Source of the DNA: Methanococcoides vulcani
Lineage (GTDB): Archaea > Halobacteriota > Methanosarcinia > Methanosarcinales > Methanosarcinaceae
Assembly: GCF_900111645.1 (NCBI RefSeq)
Contig: NZ_FOHQ01000008.1
Location: 1-64,000 of the forward strand
Reading direction: 5' to 3'
Length of the DNA stretch: 64,000 nucleotides
The notes under the pieces are model-generated. The model did not search any database and was not told the origin of the DNA. It saw only the letters and a list, made by a program, of their open reading frames with translations. Positions 35,204 to 44,425 of the stretch are shown here, one piece after another. A program made the translations under genes and the position numbers. Within the stretch, counting starts at the first letter, position 1. Every line of letters starts with the position of its first letter.

Positions 35204-36139
35204 ATGGATACAGCAACCATCAGATCCATAAGGGAGCTACCAGCCGAAGAGAACATGTTACCAGGAACTCCTGCATGTGCAGGTTGTGGTGGTCTCCTTA
35301 CACTGAGGCATTGCCTGAAGGCACTGGGGGAAAAGATCGTTATCGTAAATGCTGCAGGCTGTTTTACCCTCCTTTCCATATATCCATTCACACCATTCAA
35401 GAATTCCTGGCTTTATACGGCAATGGCCTGTGCACCTGCCGGAGCCCAGGGGGTTCGGGATGCTCTGGATATATTGATCAAAAAGGGAAAAATAGAACCG
35501 GAAGAGGATCTGAAGGTGGTTGTGCTGACCGGTGACGGTTCTGCATACGATATGGCTCTCTCGTCCACATCCGGGGCCATTTATCGCAACCTGGATTTCT
35601 ATTATATCTGTTATGATAACGAGGCGTATGGGAATACCGGATTCCAGCACTCAGGGGCGACACCCTTTGCGTCAAGGACAGCAACAACCCCGCCCGGAAG
35701 GACGAGACCAGTTGGCTCACAGCTTCAAAAGAAGAACCTGTTTGATATCTGGAACAGTCACAGACCGCCCTACCTTGCAACCATCTCACCGGCCTATCCT
35801 GTTGACCTGATGAACAAGTTCAGAAAAGCCGAACAATTTAAAGGTCCAAAACTTTTCATATCCCATACCCCCTGCCCCCCCGGATGGGGATTTGATCCAT
35901 CCAACTCCGTCAGACTTGCAAAGTTGTCAGTTGAGACAGGGCTCTGGCCATTAAAAGAATCTGTTCATGGTAAGGTGGAACATACATTTGTCCCAAAGAA
36001 ATTCAAGCCTGTGGAAGATTACCTGAAAGAGCAGGAAAAATTCGCCCATCTTTTCAAACCGGTAAGGCAGGAGGATACCCTGAAAAGTATGCAGGAGATG
36101 GTGAATGGGTACTGGAGACGATATAAGCTTCTTCCTTAA
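35204..36139 (+). CDS. 2-oxoacid:ferredoxin oxidoreductase, beta subunit
   Basis: 311 residues. A 4Fe-4S-type CAGCGG at the start and the TPP/Mg motif GDGSAYDMA...NLDFYYICYDNEAYGNTG near 110-150 identify the beta chain. It carries thiamine diphosphate. GGAAGGA precedes ATG 35204, four bases after the alpha stop. It completes the gamma-delta/alpha/beta operon, which converges on the dehydrogenase gene. Confidence 0.9.
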   Translation: MDTATIRSIRELPAEENMLPGTPACAGCGGLLTLRHCLKALGEKIVIVNAAGCFTLLSIYPFTPFKNSWLYTAMACAPAGAQGVRDALDILIKKGKIEPEEDLKVVVLTGDGSAYDMALSSTSGAIYRNLDFYYICYDNEAYGNTGFQHSGATPFASRTATTPPGRTRPVGSQLQKKNLFDIWNSHRPPYLATISPAYPVDLMNKFRKAEQFKGPKLFISHTPCPPGWGFDPSNSVRLAKLSVETGLWPLKESVHGKVEHTFVPKKFKPVEDYLKEQEKFAHLFKPVRQEDTLKSMQEMVNGYWRRYKLLP

Positions 36140-36210
36140 CACCATATCCATAGCCATTGTCGGGGCATGAGCTTCTCCAACGATAGGGAAACGGTCATCC
36201 CATTTAGTCA

Positions 36211-37449
36211 TTATACGAACCCCGGAGCTGACGAGAACAGGGACCATCGTCTATAACCCATAGCTTTGCGGATCCTCGTCAGAGCAAGATCCACAGCGGC
36301 TTCCCTGGGAAGTATACCTTTGCTTGTCGATTCCTTCAGCATAATTCTGGTATTAATACGCACTTTCGCTTCTATGGCCTGAAGTACTGCACATTCACTG
36401 GATCCTTCATACTCCATGGCAGCGCAGATCACCCCGCCTGCATTGGCAATGAAATCCGGAACACATAGGATCCCTTTTTCGTGAAGGTATTCCTCAGCTC
36501 CAGGGGTGATGGGTATGTTGGCACCTTCAACCACAAGCTTTGTTCTCAGGCGATGAACATTATCCTCATTCAGAACATCAGGGCGGGCTGCCGGGATCCA
36601 GATGTCACAATCAATGTCTATAACCGCATCACGCTCAAGCCTCTCCCCTTCAGGATGATTGACCACACTTCCTCCGGCTTCCTTCAACGTGATCAATGCA
36701 TCAACATCAAGCCCTTCAGGGTTGTATATGGTGCCCAGGGAATCCGCCACTGCCACCAGTACGGCCCCATTTTCCGTAAGGAAGCGGGCTGCATTCTTAC
36801 CCACTGCACCAAATCCCTGAACTACAATTCGAGCCCCTTCCAGTTTGAAGTCACAGAATTCCAGGGCAACTTCCGTGGCATGCCTGAGACCCCACCCGGT
36901 AGCCCCTATCTCGTCTAAGGGGATTCCACCGATCACCCTGGGCAATCCTGCTGCCCTGCCGATCTCATCCTTCACACAGGCCATGCAATCCTCATCCGTA
37001 CCCATGTCCGGGGCAAAGATGTACTCCTTAATTTCTCTCAGTGAGGAAGCCAGTGCCCTCATAAGTTCAATCTTTTTTTCAGGTGCCATCTTCGGGTCAC
37101 CATAGACAACAACCTTTCCCCCGCCATAGGGAAGACCTGCGGCTGCATTCTTCAGTGTCATAGCCCTTGCAAGACGAAAACACTCCTCTGTGCTAACATC
37201 AGGAGCCATGCGTACCCCTCCAATAGAAGGCCCGGCTGCCACATTATCCACCACCAACACCGCCTTCAGTCCAACAGACGGTTCATATATATGGATGATC
37301 TTGCTCGGTCCAAGCTCATCCGCAAATCGAAAGATATCTTCCGTATCAACCCCTCCCTTAAAAGTCTCCTGATTCACAAGATTACAGGACATTATATTGT
37401 ATTTTCTCTCTCCTGAATAATAATATTTGCCGATCGACCGCCTTTCCAT
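36211..37449 (-). CDS. Glu/Leu/Phe/Val-type amino-acid dehydrogenase
   Basis: 412 residues. The N-terminal domain has AMTLKNAAAGLPYGGGK with the catalytic Lys near 110, and APDMGTDED. The NAD(P) domain has VQGFGAVGKNAARFL near 210. The GGGK...D pattern is closer to branched-chain/aromatic dehydrogenases than to hexameric GDH, so it probably interconverts a 2-oxoacid with a hydrophobic amino acid or Glu. Two starts are possible (37449 or ATG 37392); the N-terminal conservation does not decide. It follows the acyl-CoA synthetase gene by seven bases. Confidence 0.85.
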   Translation of the reverse strand: MERRSIGKYYYSGERKYNIMSCNLVNQETFKGGVDTEDIFRFADELGPSKIIHIYEPSVGLKAVLVVDNVAAGPSIGGVRMAPDVSTEECFRLARAMTLKNAAAGLPYGGGKVVVYGDPKMAPEKKIELMRALASSLREIKEYIFAPDMGTDEDCMACVKDEIGRAAGLPRVIGGIPLDEIGATGWGLRHATEVALEFCDFKLEGARIVVQGFGAVGKNAARFLTENGAVLVAVADSLGTIYNPEGLDVDALITLKEAGGSVVNHPEGERLERDAVIDIDCDIWIPAARPDVLNEDNVHRLRTKLVVEGANIPITPGAEEYLHEKGILCVPDFIANAGGVICAAMEYEGSSECAVLQAIEAKVRINTRIMLKESTSKGILPREAAVDLALTRIRKAMGYRRWSLFSSAPGFV

Positions 37450-37456
37450 CTTTATT

Positions 37457-39130
37457 TTAATCCGCTCTTTCCCACAGGCCCCTTTCCTTTAGCTTTTCGA
37501 TCACATCCCTTTTTGTCTCGAACTCGGTGGTCCTGAGTTCTCTGCGCTTGATCTTGCCACTGATGGTCTTTGGAAGTTCCCTGACAAACTCGACCTCCCT
37601 TGGATACTTATATGGAGCGGTCACCTCTTTGACATGCTGCTGGATATCCTTAATAAGTTCTTCAGATGGCTCGTACCCCTTCCTCAGGACTACAAAAACC
37701 TTAACAACCTCCCCTCTTATCGGGTCCGGACTCGGGATCATAGCAGATTCAAGGACTGCCTCATGCGAATCTACTGCACTTTCAACCTCAAATGGACCGA
37801 TCCTGTACCCCGAGCTTATACAGACATCATCAGCCCTTGATTCAAACCATATATATCCGGCTTCATCCATCATTGCAAGGTCACCGGTCAAATACCAGTT
37901 TCCAACGAAGCATTCAGCCGTTTTTTCCGGTTTGTTGTGATATCCTTTGAAAAGCATCGGATGATCCCTTGCGACAGCAATTGTTCCTTTTTCGCCTGAG
38001 GGTAACTTTTCACCTGTCTCTGGATCGACAATTGCCCCCTCGACCCCGGGTGTAAACCTGCCCATGGAACCTGGTTTTATCTCCATTCCGGGCAAATTGC
38101 AGGCGATGACACAAGTTTCCGTTTGTCCGTACCCCTCTCGCACAGATACCCCGAACTTTTCGTCGAAGAACTTAATGATGCCTGGTGTGCAGGGCTCCCC
38201 GGCAGTTAAAATAACCTTCAGGTCCTTCAGATCGTATCTCTGGTCCGCATCTTCGATCGTTGCCATGGCCCTGAGTTCCGTTGGGGTCAGACATGCCCTG
38301 TTTATCTTCCATCTATCAAGCAGCTCAAACCATTTTTCAGGTTCAAATCTACCTGAGTAATGGAAGTTGGTAGCCCCTGCATCTAAAACAGCTCCGAATG
38401 GTCCCCAATACCATTTTGCCCATCCGGGTTCTGTTGTAGCCCAGCATAGCTCGTCTGATTGAGTATTCCACCAATAATATCTATTCAGCCTGTCGAAGCA
38501 GTACATCAATGAATGGGTATGCGATACTCCCTTTGGTGCACCCGTAGTCCCGGAGGTGTAGTTGATGGCTAAAGGGTCACTTGCGGTAAGTGATGCGATC
38601 CTCAGATCTCTCGACGCAGAATAAATTTCCTGTTGATAATCTCTCCATCCTTCCCTCTGACCTGAAAAGAAAAGGTTGATAACCGGGATTTTGTCTTTTA
38701 TTGCATCTACCTCATCAGCAACTGCCGGATCATCTGTTATCAAAGCCTTTACTCCGGCATCCAGTATCCTATATTCTATATCTTTACCCCTGAGCATAAT
38801 TGTACCGGGAACGACAACGCCACCTATAGCCCAGATACCGATACTTACAGCATAAACATCCGTTCTCCTAGGAAGTATTACCAGAACCCGATCACCTTTA
38901 TGGATGCCTGAACCCTGAAGGACATTTCCAAACCTCATGGCATTGTCCCATACCTCCCAGTATGCTGCTTTCTCAATCATTCCGTCCGGATGCTCGGTAA
39001 TTGCCATCAACTTTGTTCTATCCTTTGCCCATCCCCTTATGATATCAACAAAATTGTAATCTTCAGGAATATCCCAATTGAGCTTCCTTCTCTCCTCTTC
39101 ATAGTCGAATGCTGCTTTTTCCTTCCCCAT
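37457..39130 (-). CDS. AMP-forming acyl-CoA synthetase
   Basis: 557 residues of the ANL superfamily. Motifs: NYTSGTTGAPKGVSHTHS near residue 195, GYGQTETCV near 335, WYLTGDLAMMDEAGYIWFESR near 430, and the C-terminal Lys motif PKTISGKIKRREL near 530. The W...GRVG-like region matches medium-chain or acetyl/propionyl-type synthetases. It activates a carboxylic acid to its CoA ester with ATP. It is co-transcribed with the dehydrogenase (seven-base gap). GGGGAT lies before ATG 39130. Confidence 0.88.
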   Translation of the reverse strand: MGKEKAAFDYEEERRKLNWDIPEDYNFVDIIRGWAKDRTKLMAITEHPDGMIEKAAYWEVWDNAMRFGNVLQGSGIHKGDRVLVILPRRTDVYAVSIGIWAIGGVVVPGTIMLRGKDIEYRILDAGVKALITDDPAVADEVDAIKDKIPVINLFFSGQREGWRDYQQEIYSASRDLRIASLTASDPLAINYTSGTTGAPKGVSHTHSLMYCFDRLNRYYWWNTQSDELCWATTEPGWAKWYWGPFGAVLDAGATNFHYSGRFEPEKWFELLDRWKINRACLTPTELRAMATIEDADQRYDLKDLKVILTAGEPCTPGIIKFFDEKFGVSVREGYGQTETCVIACNLPGMEIKPGSMGRFTPGVEGAIVDPETGEKLPSGEKGTIAVARDHPMLFKGYHNKPEKTAECFVGNWYLTGDLAMMDEAGYIWFESRADDVCISSGYRIGPFEVESAVDSHEAVLESAMIPSPDPIRGEVVKVFVVLRKGYEPSEELIKDIQQHVKEVTAPYKYPREVEFVRELPKTISGKIKRRELRTTEFETKRDVIEKLKERGLWERAD

Positions 39131-39190
39131 TTAATTATCCCCTTTTGATGGATATGCTCATCCAAAATATGAATTCCCATCTTTCTTTTC

Positions 39191-39706
39191 TTATTCTCTG
39201 CCTTGCCGGAATCTCGCGGCAATCCTATCAGGCAGATCGTCCCGATCAACCTCATCAACCGTCAGGACCTCGAACTCCTCCCTTATCCTCTGCGCCAGCG
39301 GATGTTTGCTCGATCTATGAAGTACAGCAAGTATCGGCCTGTCCGAATCAAGAATCTCCTCCACAGCCCGGACGAAGTTCTCCGACTTGAGTTCCATGGG
39401 TCCGACTTCATCCATAACCACAAGATCACAACCAAGGGCATGCCTGATCGCCTCTGCACCTATGCCGTCAAGGTCTTCAAGGTTCACATGATATTTCCCC
39501 AGCTTCGGGCCGGTGCATTTGACATGGCTTAGGATACCTTTCCTGCCTGTATCTATATCCTCTATCGAAAACCCCTGGCGTTTGCCGTCCACACGCATCT
39601 CTGCGGCCCGGATGCCACAGGCTTTTAGATCAAGTTTCTCCACAACCCTTGTCACTACCGTTGATTTCCCCACGCCGGGCTTTCCTGTCACCGCTATTCG
39701 AAGCAT
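39191..39706 (-). CDS. Nucleoside-triphosphatase (THEP1 family)
   Basis: 171 residues. Walker A TGKPGVGKST at residues 7-16 and Walker B VVMDEVGPMEL near 95 define the THEP1/COG1618 NTPases, which hydrolyse NTPs and are conserved in archaea and in animals (cancer-related NTPase). GGAGGGA precedes ATG 39706. It is upstream of the acyl-CoA synthetase on the same strand with a 60-base gap. Confidence 0.88.
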   Translation of the reverse strand: MLRIAVTGKPGVGKSTVVTRVVEKLDLKACGIRAAEMRVDGKRQGFSIEDIDTGRKGILSHVKCTGPKLGKYHVNLEDLDGIGAEAIRHALGCDLVVMDEVGPMELKSENFVRAVEEILDSDRPILAVLHRSSKHPLAQRIREEFEVLTVDEVDRDDLPDRIAARFRQGRE

Positions 39707-39860
39707 CTGGAATCCCTCCCATATAGAAAAGATGGATCGAGTGGTATTTAAGTTGAATTGGTATCGATCTTCGTTAATATAAGGATGAACCCATGGGTCC
39801 TAAACTGGTCGTAACTTTTGAGATCAGGGATGAAAAAGCATACAAAGCTAAACCAGTGGT

Positions 39861-41042
39861 TCATTCAAACCTGAACCTGGAAATAGCCAGTCCAAAGAAA
39901 AGAATAGTCATAAGAAGCAGTACCCCTACTTCTTTCAATATCCCGGCAAGTCCCAGGTCAAAATACAGCAGATCATAGAAACCATCCATTGCCCAGGCAG
40001 TGATGGTAAGATGAGCCAGATCCTGCATGAACTGGGGCATGATGAACAGCGGCCACCAGGAACCGCCCATGGCAGACATTATTAACACGATCATAGTAGA
40101 TACCGAATCTGCCTGATCCTTGGTTGTCACAAATACTGCCACCAGCAGACCGAGTCCTGTGCTAGTCAGCGTGATAGCAGAGATCAGTACTATCAGAGCC
40201 ACCACGCTGCTTCCCAGGTTCAGGTCAAAGACCACGTGTCCAAAGATCAGCAGGACCGTAAGCTGCACGAATCCCCTGAAAAATGTACTGGCAATCTTGC
40301 CTCCGATGATCTCCGGTTTGCTGATAGGAGCAGTGACCAGTCGTCGAAATGTCCCGGATTCCCGTTCCTTTAACAGACTGGCCGACCCTACTCCAATGGT
40401 TGTGAACAGAAGGAACATGATAGCAAATCCAGGTACATACTGTGTAAATGGTGAGAAATCCTCCAGACGGGTGGAGGTGCTCTCTGTGACCACCTGCACA
40501 GGAGGAGGTTGAGTGAACTGGTCTGCCACATCCACGACCTCGTATATCTGCTCTTTATTATATACCGGAACTCCATAAGCAGCCACCGTCTTAACCACCA
40601 CCACGTTGGTAGACAACCTGCTGGCATAACCTTCCACGATCTTCTCCACAACCGTGTTCGCATCCTTCTCGGTAGGGTCAGTGATGATCAATAGTTCGCT
40701 ATTCTGCCCTCCCATCACGGACTCTGTGAAACCCTGTGGAATGATAATCAATCTGCCGTATTCCTGGTTCCTGATCCTTTCCCTGGCTGCAAACTCATTG
40801 GATTCCATATCCACATCCAGTATATCGATCTCTTCCAGAAACTCCACAAATCCTTTTGAGATCTCGCCATTGTCCAGATCCACCACCAGTACATCAATCC
40901 CGATGTCCTGACTGAACGAACCACTCAGTGCCAGCCCTGTCACCGATATTACGAATATGGGCATAATGAACATCAGAAGAAGGGCATTGCGGTCCCGCAT
41001 AAGGATCTTCAGGTCCTTGGCAGCAATGATATGGAACTTCAT
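39861..41042 (-). CDS. ABC-2 type exporter permease
   Basis: 393 residues. The first membrane segment (about 18-40, LLLMFIMPIFVISVTGLAL) is followed by a large extracytoplasmic domain (about 45-210). Four or five membrane segments follow in 215-390, including the LKERESGTFRRLVTAPIS loop typical of ABC-2 export permeases (YhgE/DrrB/NatB type). It begins four bases after the ATPase stop. It probably exports a lipid, toxin or surface component with the adjacent ATPase. Confidence 0.86.
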   Translation of the reverse strand: MKFHIIAAKDLKILMRDRNALLLMFIMPIFVISVTGLALSGSFSQDIGIDVLVVDLDNGEISKGFVEFLEEIDILDVDMESNEFAARERIRNQEYGRLIIIPQGFTESVMGGQNSELLIITDPTEKDANTVVEKIVEGYASRLSTNVVVVKTVAAYGVPVYNKEQIYEVVDVADQFTQPPPVQVVTESTSTRLEDFSPFTQYVPGFAIMFLLFTTIGVGSASLLKERESGTFRRLVTAPISKPEIIGGKIASTFFRGFVQLTVLLIFGHVVFDLNLGSSVVALIVLISAITLTSTGLGLLVAVFVTTKDQADSVSTMIVLIMSAMGGSWWPLFIMPQFMQDLAHLTITAWAMDGFYDLLYFDLGLAGILKEVGVLLLMTILFFGLAISRFRFE

Positions 41043-41046
41043 GACT

Positions 41047-41991
41047 TTACCTCCTCAATCTAGTACCTGTCAGGTGGAGGAACAGGGTCTCAAGGTCTGG
41101 TTCTTTTATCTGGATGGACTCCACCTTTGTACCTGAAGCTATCAGTATATCGATTATGCCTGCCAGTGATTCCCTGCCCCGGACCAGTCCAATGGTCATG
41201 CTACCGCCATCCACAGCCACCTTTTGAACTTTATCGATCTGCTGTATGGTATCCGCGGCTTCTGGTGGAAGCTCTTTTGACGTCACCTGAATGATATCGC
41301 TCTCACCTACCAGCTTCAGCAAACCTTGCAGGGTATCCAGGGCAACGAGCTTTCCTTTATCCATAATGGCAATGCGATGGCACAGTTTCTCCGCATCTTC
41401 CATCTGGTGGGTGGTTAACAGTACAGTCGTCCCCTGCCGGTTAAGATCACGGATGGTATCATAGATCCGCTTACGGCTCTGGGGATCAACACCGGTAGAC
41501 GGTTCATCCAGAAACAGTATCCTGGGGTTGTGCAGCAGTGCAACAGCAATGTTTATCCTGCGTTTCATACCCCCCGAGTAACCTTCCAGCCTGTCGTCTG
41601 CCCTATCCGTAAGGCCCACCATATCCAGCAATTCTTCTATCCTGTCTTTCATTGCTTTTCCGGACAGACCGTATATTTTTGCATAGAATGCAAGGTTTTC
41701 CCTGGCTGTTAATGTGTAATACAGGCTGATCTCCTGAGGCACAACACCAATGATCTTTTTAATGTCAGTAGCATTTTTTTCCACATCAAACCCGTCGATG
41801 GTAACCCTGCCTGCAGTTGGCTCCAGCAGGCAGCACAGGATAGATATGATGGTGGACTTTCCTGCACCATTGGGACCCAGCAGCCCAAAGATCTCACCTC
41901 TTTTGATATCAAAAGAAACGCCTTCTACAGCCATAAATCCATCATATTGTTTGCTCAGATCTTCCACGGTGATGATGGCGTCATCAGTCAT
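41047..41991 (-). CDS. ABC transporter ATP-binding protein
   Basis: 314 residues. Walker A GLLGPNGAGKST near 38-49, Q-loop VVPQE, signature YSGGMKRR near 140, Walker B ILFLDEPSTGVDP near 158 and H-loop TTHQMEDAE near 193. The 80-residue C-terminal extension is typical of DrrA/CcmA-type exporter ATPases. Its start overlaps the end of the upstream COG1361 gene by eight bases, so the whole operon is coupled. Confidence 0.93.
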   Translation of the reverse strand: MTDDAIITVEDLSKQYDGFMAVEGVSFDIKRGEIFGLLGPNGAGKSTIISILCCLLEPTAGRVTIDGFDVEKNATDIKKIIGVVPQEISLYYTLTARENLAFYAKIYGLSGKAMKDRIEELLDMVGLTDRADDRLEGYSGGMKRRINIAVALLHNPRILFLDEPSTGVDPQSRKRIYDTIRDLNRQGTTVLLTTHQMEDAEKLCHRIAIMDKGKLVALDTLQGLLKLVGESDIIQVTSKELPPEAADTIQQIDKVQKVAVDGGSMTIGLVRGRESLAGIIDILIASGTKVESIQIKEPDLETLFLHLTGTRLRR

Positions 41992-43030
41992 TGCTACCCC
42001 TGCCTTTACGCTGTTTCATATAGCCATATGCCAAAGCTACCAGTATCAGCAAACCTCCACCCAGCAGGAAAGGGTTCTGGTATATTGCACCCCTGTCTTC
42101 AGGCTCCCCAACCTGTGCGGGCACATAGATGGTATCAGAGACTTTTGTTTTACCCTCGTGATCTTCATATTCGATCTCGGCTTTAATGGAATATGTCTTG
42201 GCAGTGGCATCCGGGTCCACGTCGATATTGAACATAGCCTGAACCTCATCGCCGGGATCCACATCTCCCAGGAAAGCCGTATAATCTGTACTGCTTAAGG
42301 GATCTGAGAGCCTCAACCTGGCAGTAGCCCTGGAAGCCGTCTCCTCACCTGTATTCGTGAATGTCATGCGGAGGATGCCAGAACTTCCAGGCAGCAGTTC
42401 GCTATCCACTTCAATGACCTCAAAATCTGCCTGTTCCCTGATGATAATGAAAACATTATGGCTTTCATTCACTTCCTGATACAATATGTTTCGGTCTATC
42501 TGGTTGCTGGTCACATCTCCCTCCACCTGTACATCTTTCTGGAACTGGTAGGTAAGGTTTACTTCCAGAGGATACGTGCCTGCGGTCGCACCCTCCCATA
42601 CTTTGATCTCGAACTGTATGGGCTGGGATACCTGACCCGAAACCAGGGTGCCTGCACTCTGTGGCGGTGTCTTTATATCCAGCGGTGCATCCTTTGCCGA
42701 CAGGGATGCCATCACCCCAACAGCCGTAGTGACATCATATTCCATGTCCTGTTCTATCGTTGATAATGCGATCTCATTGGCATCTTCTGGCTCGTTTTCA
42801 GATTCAAATCCAAGGATTTTGCCCTGGTTCATGATCTGTATGAGTGCAGCGGAGGATTCACCCCTATCGTATTCAGGGCTGCCCGCGATGCTCACCACCA
42901 TTTCAGGACTGCCGTGGACGGTAAAATAATCATCATTGAATGTCCATATATTTGGAGGGACAGACTCGCCATGTGCCTGAACTGCAGACAGCGTCAAAAA
43001 AAGTATTACAAGTGCCAATAGTCGTTTCAT
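41984..43030 (-). CDS. COG1361-type exported protein (ABC operon partner 1)
   Basis: 348 residues with a signal peptide (1-20), an ectodomain of two beta-sandwich regions, and a C-terminal membrane anchor (LLGGGLLILVALAYGY). The second region contains a CARDB/NEW3-like unit (SGILRMTFTNTGEETASRA). COG1361 proteins are S-layer-related in archaea. It overlaps the ATPase gene and follows paralogue 2 by 60 bases. It may act as an extracytoplasmic accessory or substrate receptor of the exporter (inference). Confidence 0.78.
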   Translation of the reverse strand: MKRLLALVILFLTLSAVQAHGESVPPNIWTFNDDYFTVHGSPEMVVSIAGSPEYDRGESSAALIQIMNQGKILGFESENEPEDANEIALSTIEQDMEYDVTTAVGVMASLSAKDAPLDIKTPPQSAGTLVSGQVSQPIQFEIKVWEGATAGTYPLEVNLTYQFQKDVQVEGDVTSNQIDRNILYQEVNESHNVFIIIREQADFEVIEVDSELLPGSSGILRMTFTNTGEETASRATARLRLSDPLSSTDYTAFLGDVDPGDEVQAMFNIDVDPDATAKTYSIKAEIEYEDHEGKTKVSDTIYVPAQVGEPEDRGAIYQNPFLLGGGLLILVALAYGYMKQRKGRGSND

Positions 43031-43090
43031 AACTGTACCCCATGTACAATTTTCATCTGGTCATATATAAAATAACCTTAAGCGAAAATT

Positions 43091-44122
43091 TCAACTATTA
43101 CTTTCCTTACCTCGTTTAACGTGGAGATAAACACCAGCAACACCCGCTATTATTATAGCAAGCAGGTATCCAACTGATATCATACTTTCATCCGTTTCCT
43201 CCACTGTTGCCGACACTTTCATTACATCAGATATCCGGGTATCACCGCGTCCGTCCTTGTATTCTACCTCAGTCTCGATCCCATAAGTTTTGGGCAGTGC
43301 ATCGCTGTCCACTTCTATACTGTACTGCGCCTGATACGAGTCGCCGGGTTCAAGTGTGCCCAGAAATGCCTGATCATCGGTGGTGCTGAATGGATCTGAC
43401 ACTATTATTCTGGCCACGGCATCCTCAGCCACCACATCTCCCACATTCCTGTATGTGACGTAAAAGAGGCATTCTTCATCTGGTATCAGCTGGGATTTGA
43501 CACTCTCAACGATAAAATCAGCTTTGGGCTTCACTTCAATATGGATAGGTAGTGTCTGGTTCTTCATGACATACCAATAATCGATTCTCTGGTTTGGATA
43601 ACCATCAACTTTAACATCACTCTGGTATTGATAGGTCAGATTTAATCTGAGCTCATATGTTCCAGAAGGGGCATTCTTGAAGATCTCGATGTCGAATTCC
43701 ATTGGTTGTGCTATCTCGCCGCTCCTAAGATATTCTACCTGCTGAGGATCGCTGAAAACTCTCACCGGTGCTTCATCTTCATTTTTGAGGGCACCATGGA
43801 TATTTACTGCTGTAGTAATATCGTATTCAAGATCCAGTTCTGTGCTGGCATCCACAGACTCATTTGGTCCTACTGGTTTATTTTCAGTCTCAAAGGTACC
43901 TGTCTGACCGTTATTTATCAACCGGACGAATATCCTGGATGTCTCCCCACTTTCAAATTCAAGATTTCCCATCACAGAACCCGAGAGCTGTGGCTCCCCG
44001 GAAACATCATAATAATCATCCAAGAGTTCATCAATGTTGGGAGGAATGATCTCAGCATTAACATTAGAGGTTGCTACAAATAGTAGAAACACCCCAAACA
44101 ACACCAATATCTTTTTCCGCAT
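43091..44122 (-). CDS. COG1361-type exported protein (ABC operon partner 2)
   Basis: 343 residues, a paralogue of the previous gene with the same layout: signal peptide, a first domain with QLSGSVMGNLEFESGE, a CARDB-like unit (ECLFYVTYRNVGDVVAEDA), and a C-terminal membrane helix (ISVGYLLAIIIAGVAGVYL). ATG 44122 is chosen because GGAGGG lies 11 bases upstream; ATG 44131 is too close to it. First gene of the four-gene exporter operon. Fragment F lies just upstream. Confidence 0.78.
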   Translation of the reverse strand: MRKKILVLFGVFLLFVATSNVNAEIIPPNIDELLDDYYDVSGEPQLSGSVMGNLEFESGETSRIFVRLINNGQTGTFETENKPVGPNESVDASTELDLEYDITTAVNIHGALKNEDEAPVRVFSDPQQVEYLRSGEIAQPMEFDIEIFKNAPSGTYELRLNLTYQYQSDVKVDGYPNQRIDYWYVMKNQTLPIHIEVKPKADFIVESVKSQLIPDEECLFYVTYRNVGDVVAEDAVARIIVSDPFSTTDDQAFLGTLEPGDSYQAQYSIEVDSDALPKTYGIETEVEYKDGRGDTRISDVMKVSATVEETDESMISVGYLLAIIIAGVAGVYLHVKRGKESNS

Positions 44123-44297
44123 ACGTTCCATACCCTCCTTCATTTTTGGACTTTGTAGTACGCTATAATGTAATTTATAACCTAACTTTTACGACTCAAA
44201 ATAAATATAAGTGCTCCTAATAACAATAATAGATTGACGAAATAAAGTAAGATTTCTTCTGTCAGAATTTAAGTTTTGAGATTTGATTGCAATTAAT

Positions 44298-44396
44298 TTT
44301 ACGAATTCGGTTTATAAGCTTTCTCTCAAGAATCCCAACCTCTCCACTAAACTTATGCTTAGGATGTTTCCTGTACTGCATAATTGGGCAACGGCG
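44298..44396 (-). pseudogene. Decayed gene fragment F (homologous to fragment D)
   Basis: One frame gives RRCPIMQYRKHPKHKFSGEV followed by GILERKLI, matching fragment D residue for residue around IM.Y.[EK]H..H[EK]F.GE[IV]G[VI]L.RK. It is on the same strand as D and the Cas1-like copies. No start or complete frame. The rest of 44144-44425 is AT-rich and empty. Confidence 0.4.
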
Positions 44397-44425
44397 TTTA
44401 CAACTCATTTGCATAACCAAATTCT

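Noticed and set aside
33068-44122. Laterally acquired block by base composition
   Set aside because: By eye the GC content is similar to that of core genes such as pus10, so composition gives no support; only context does.
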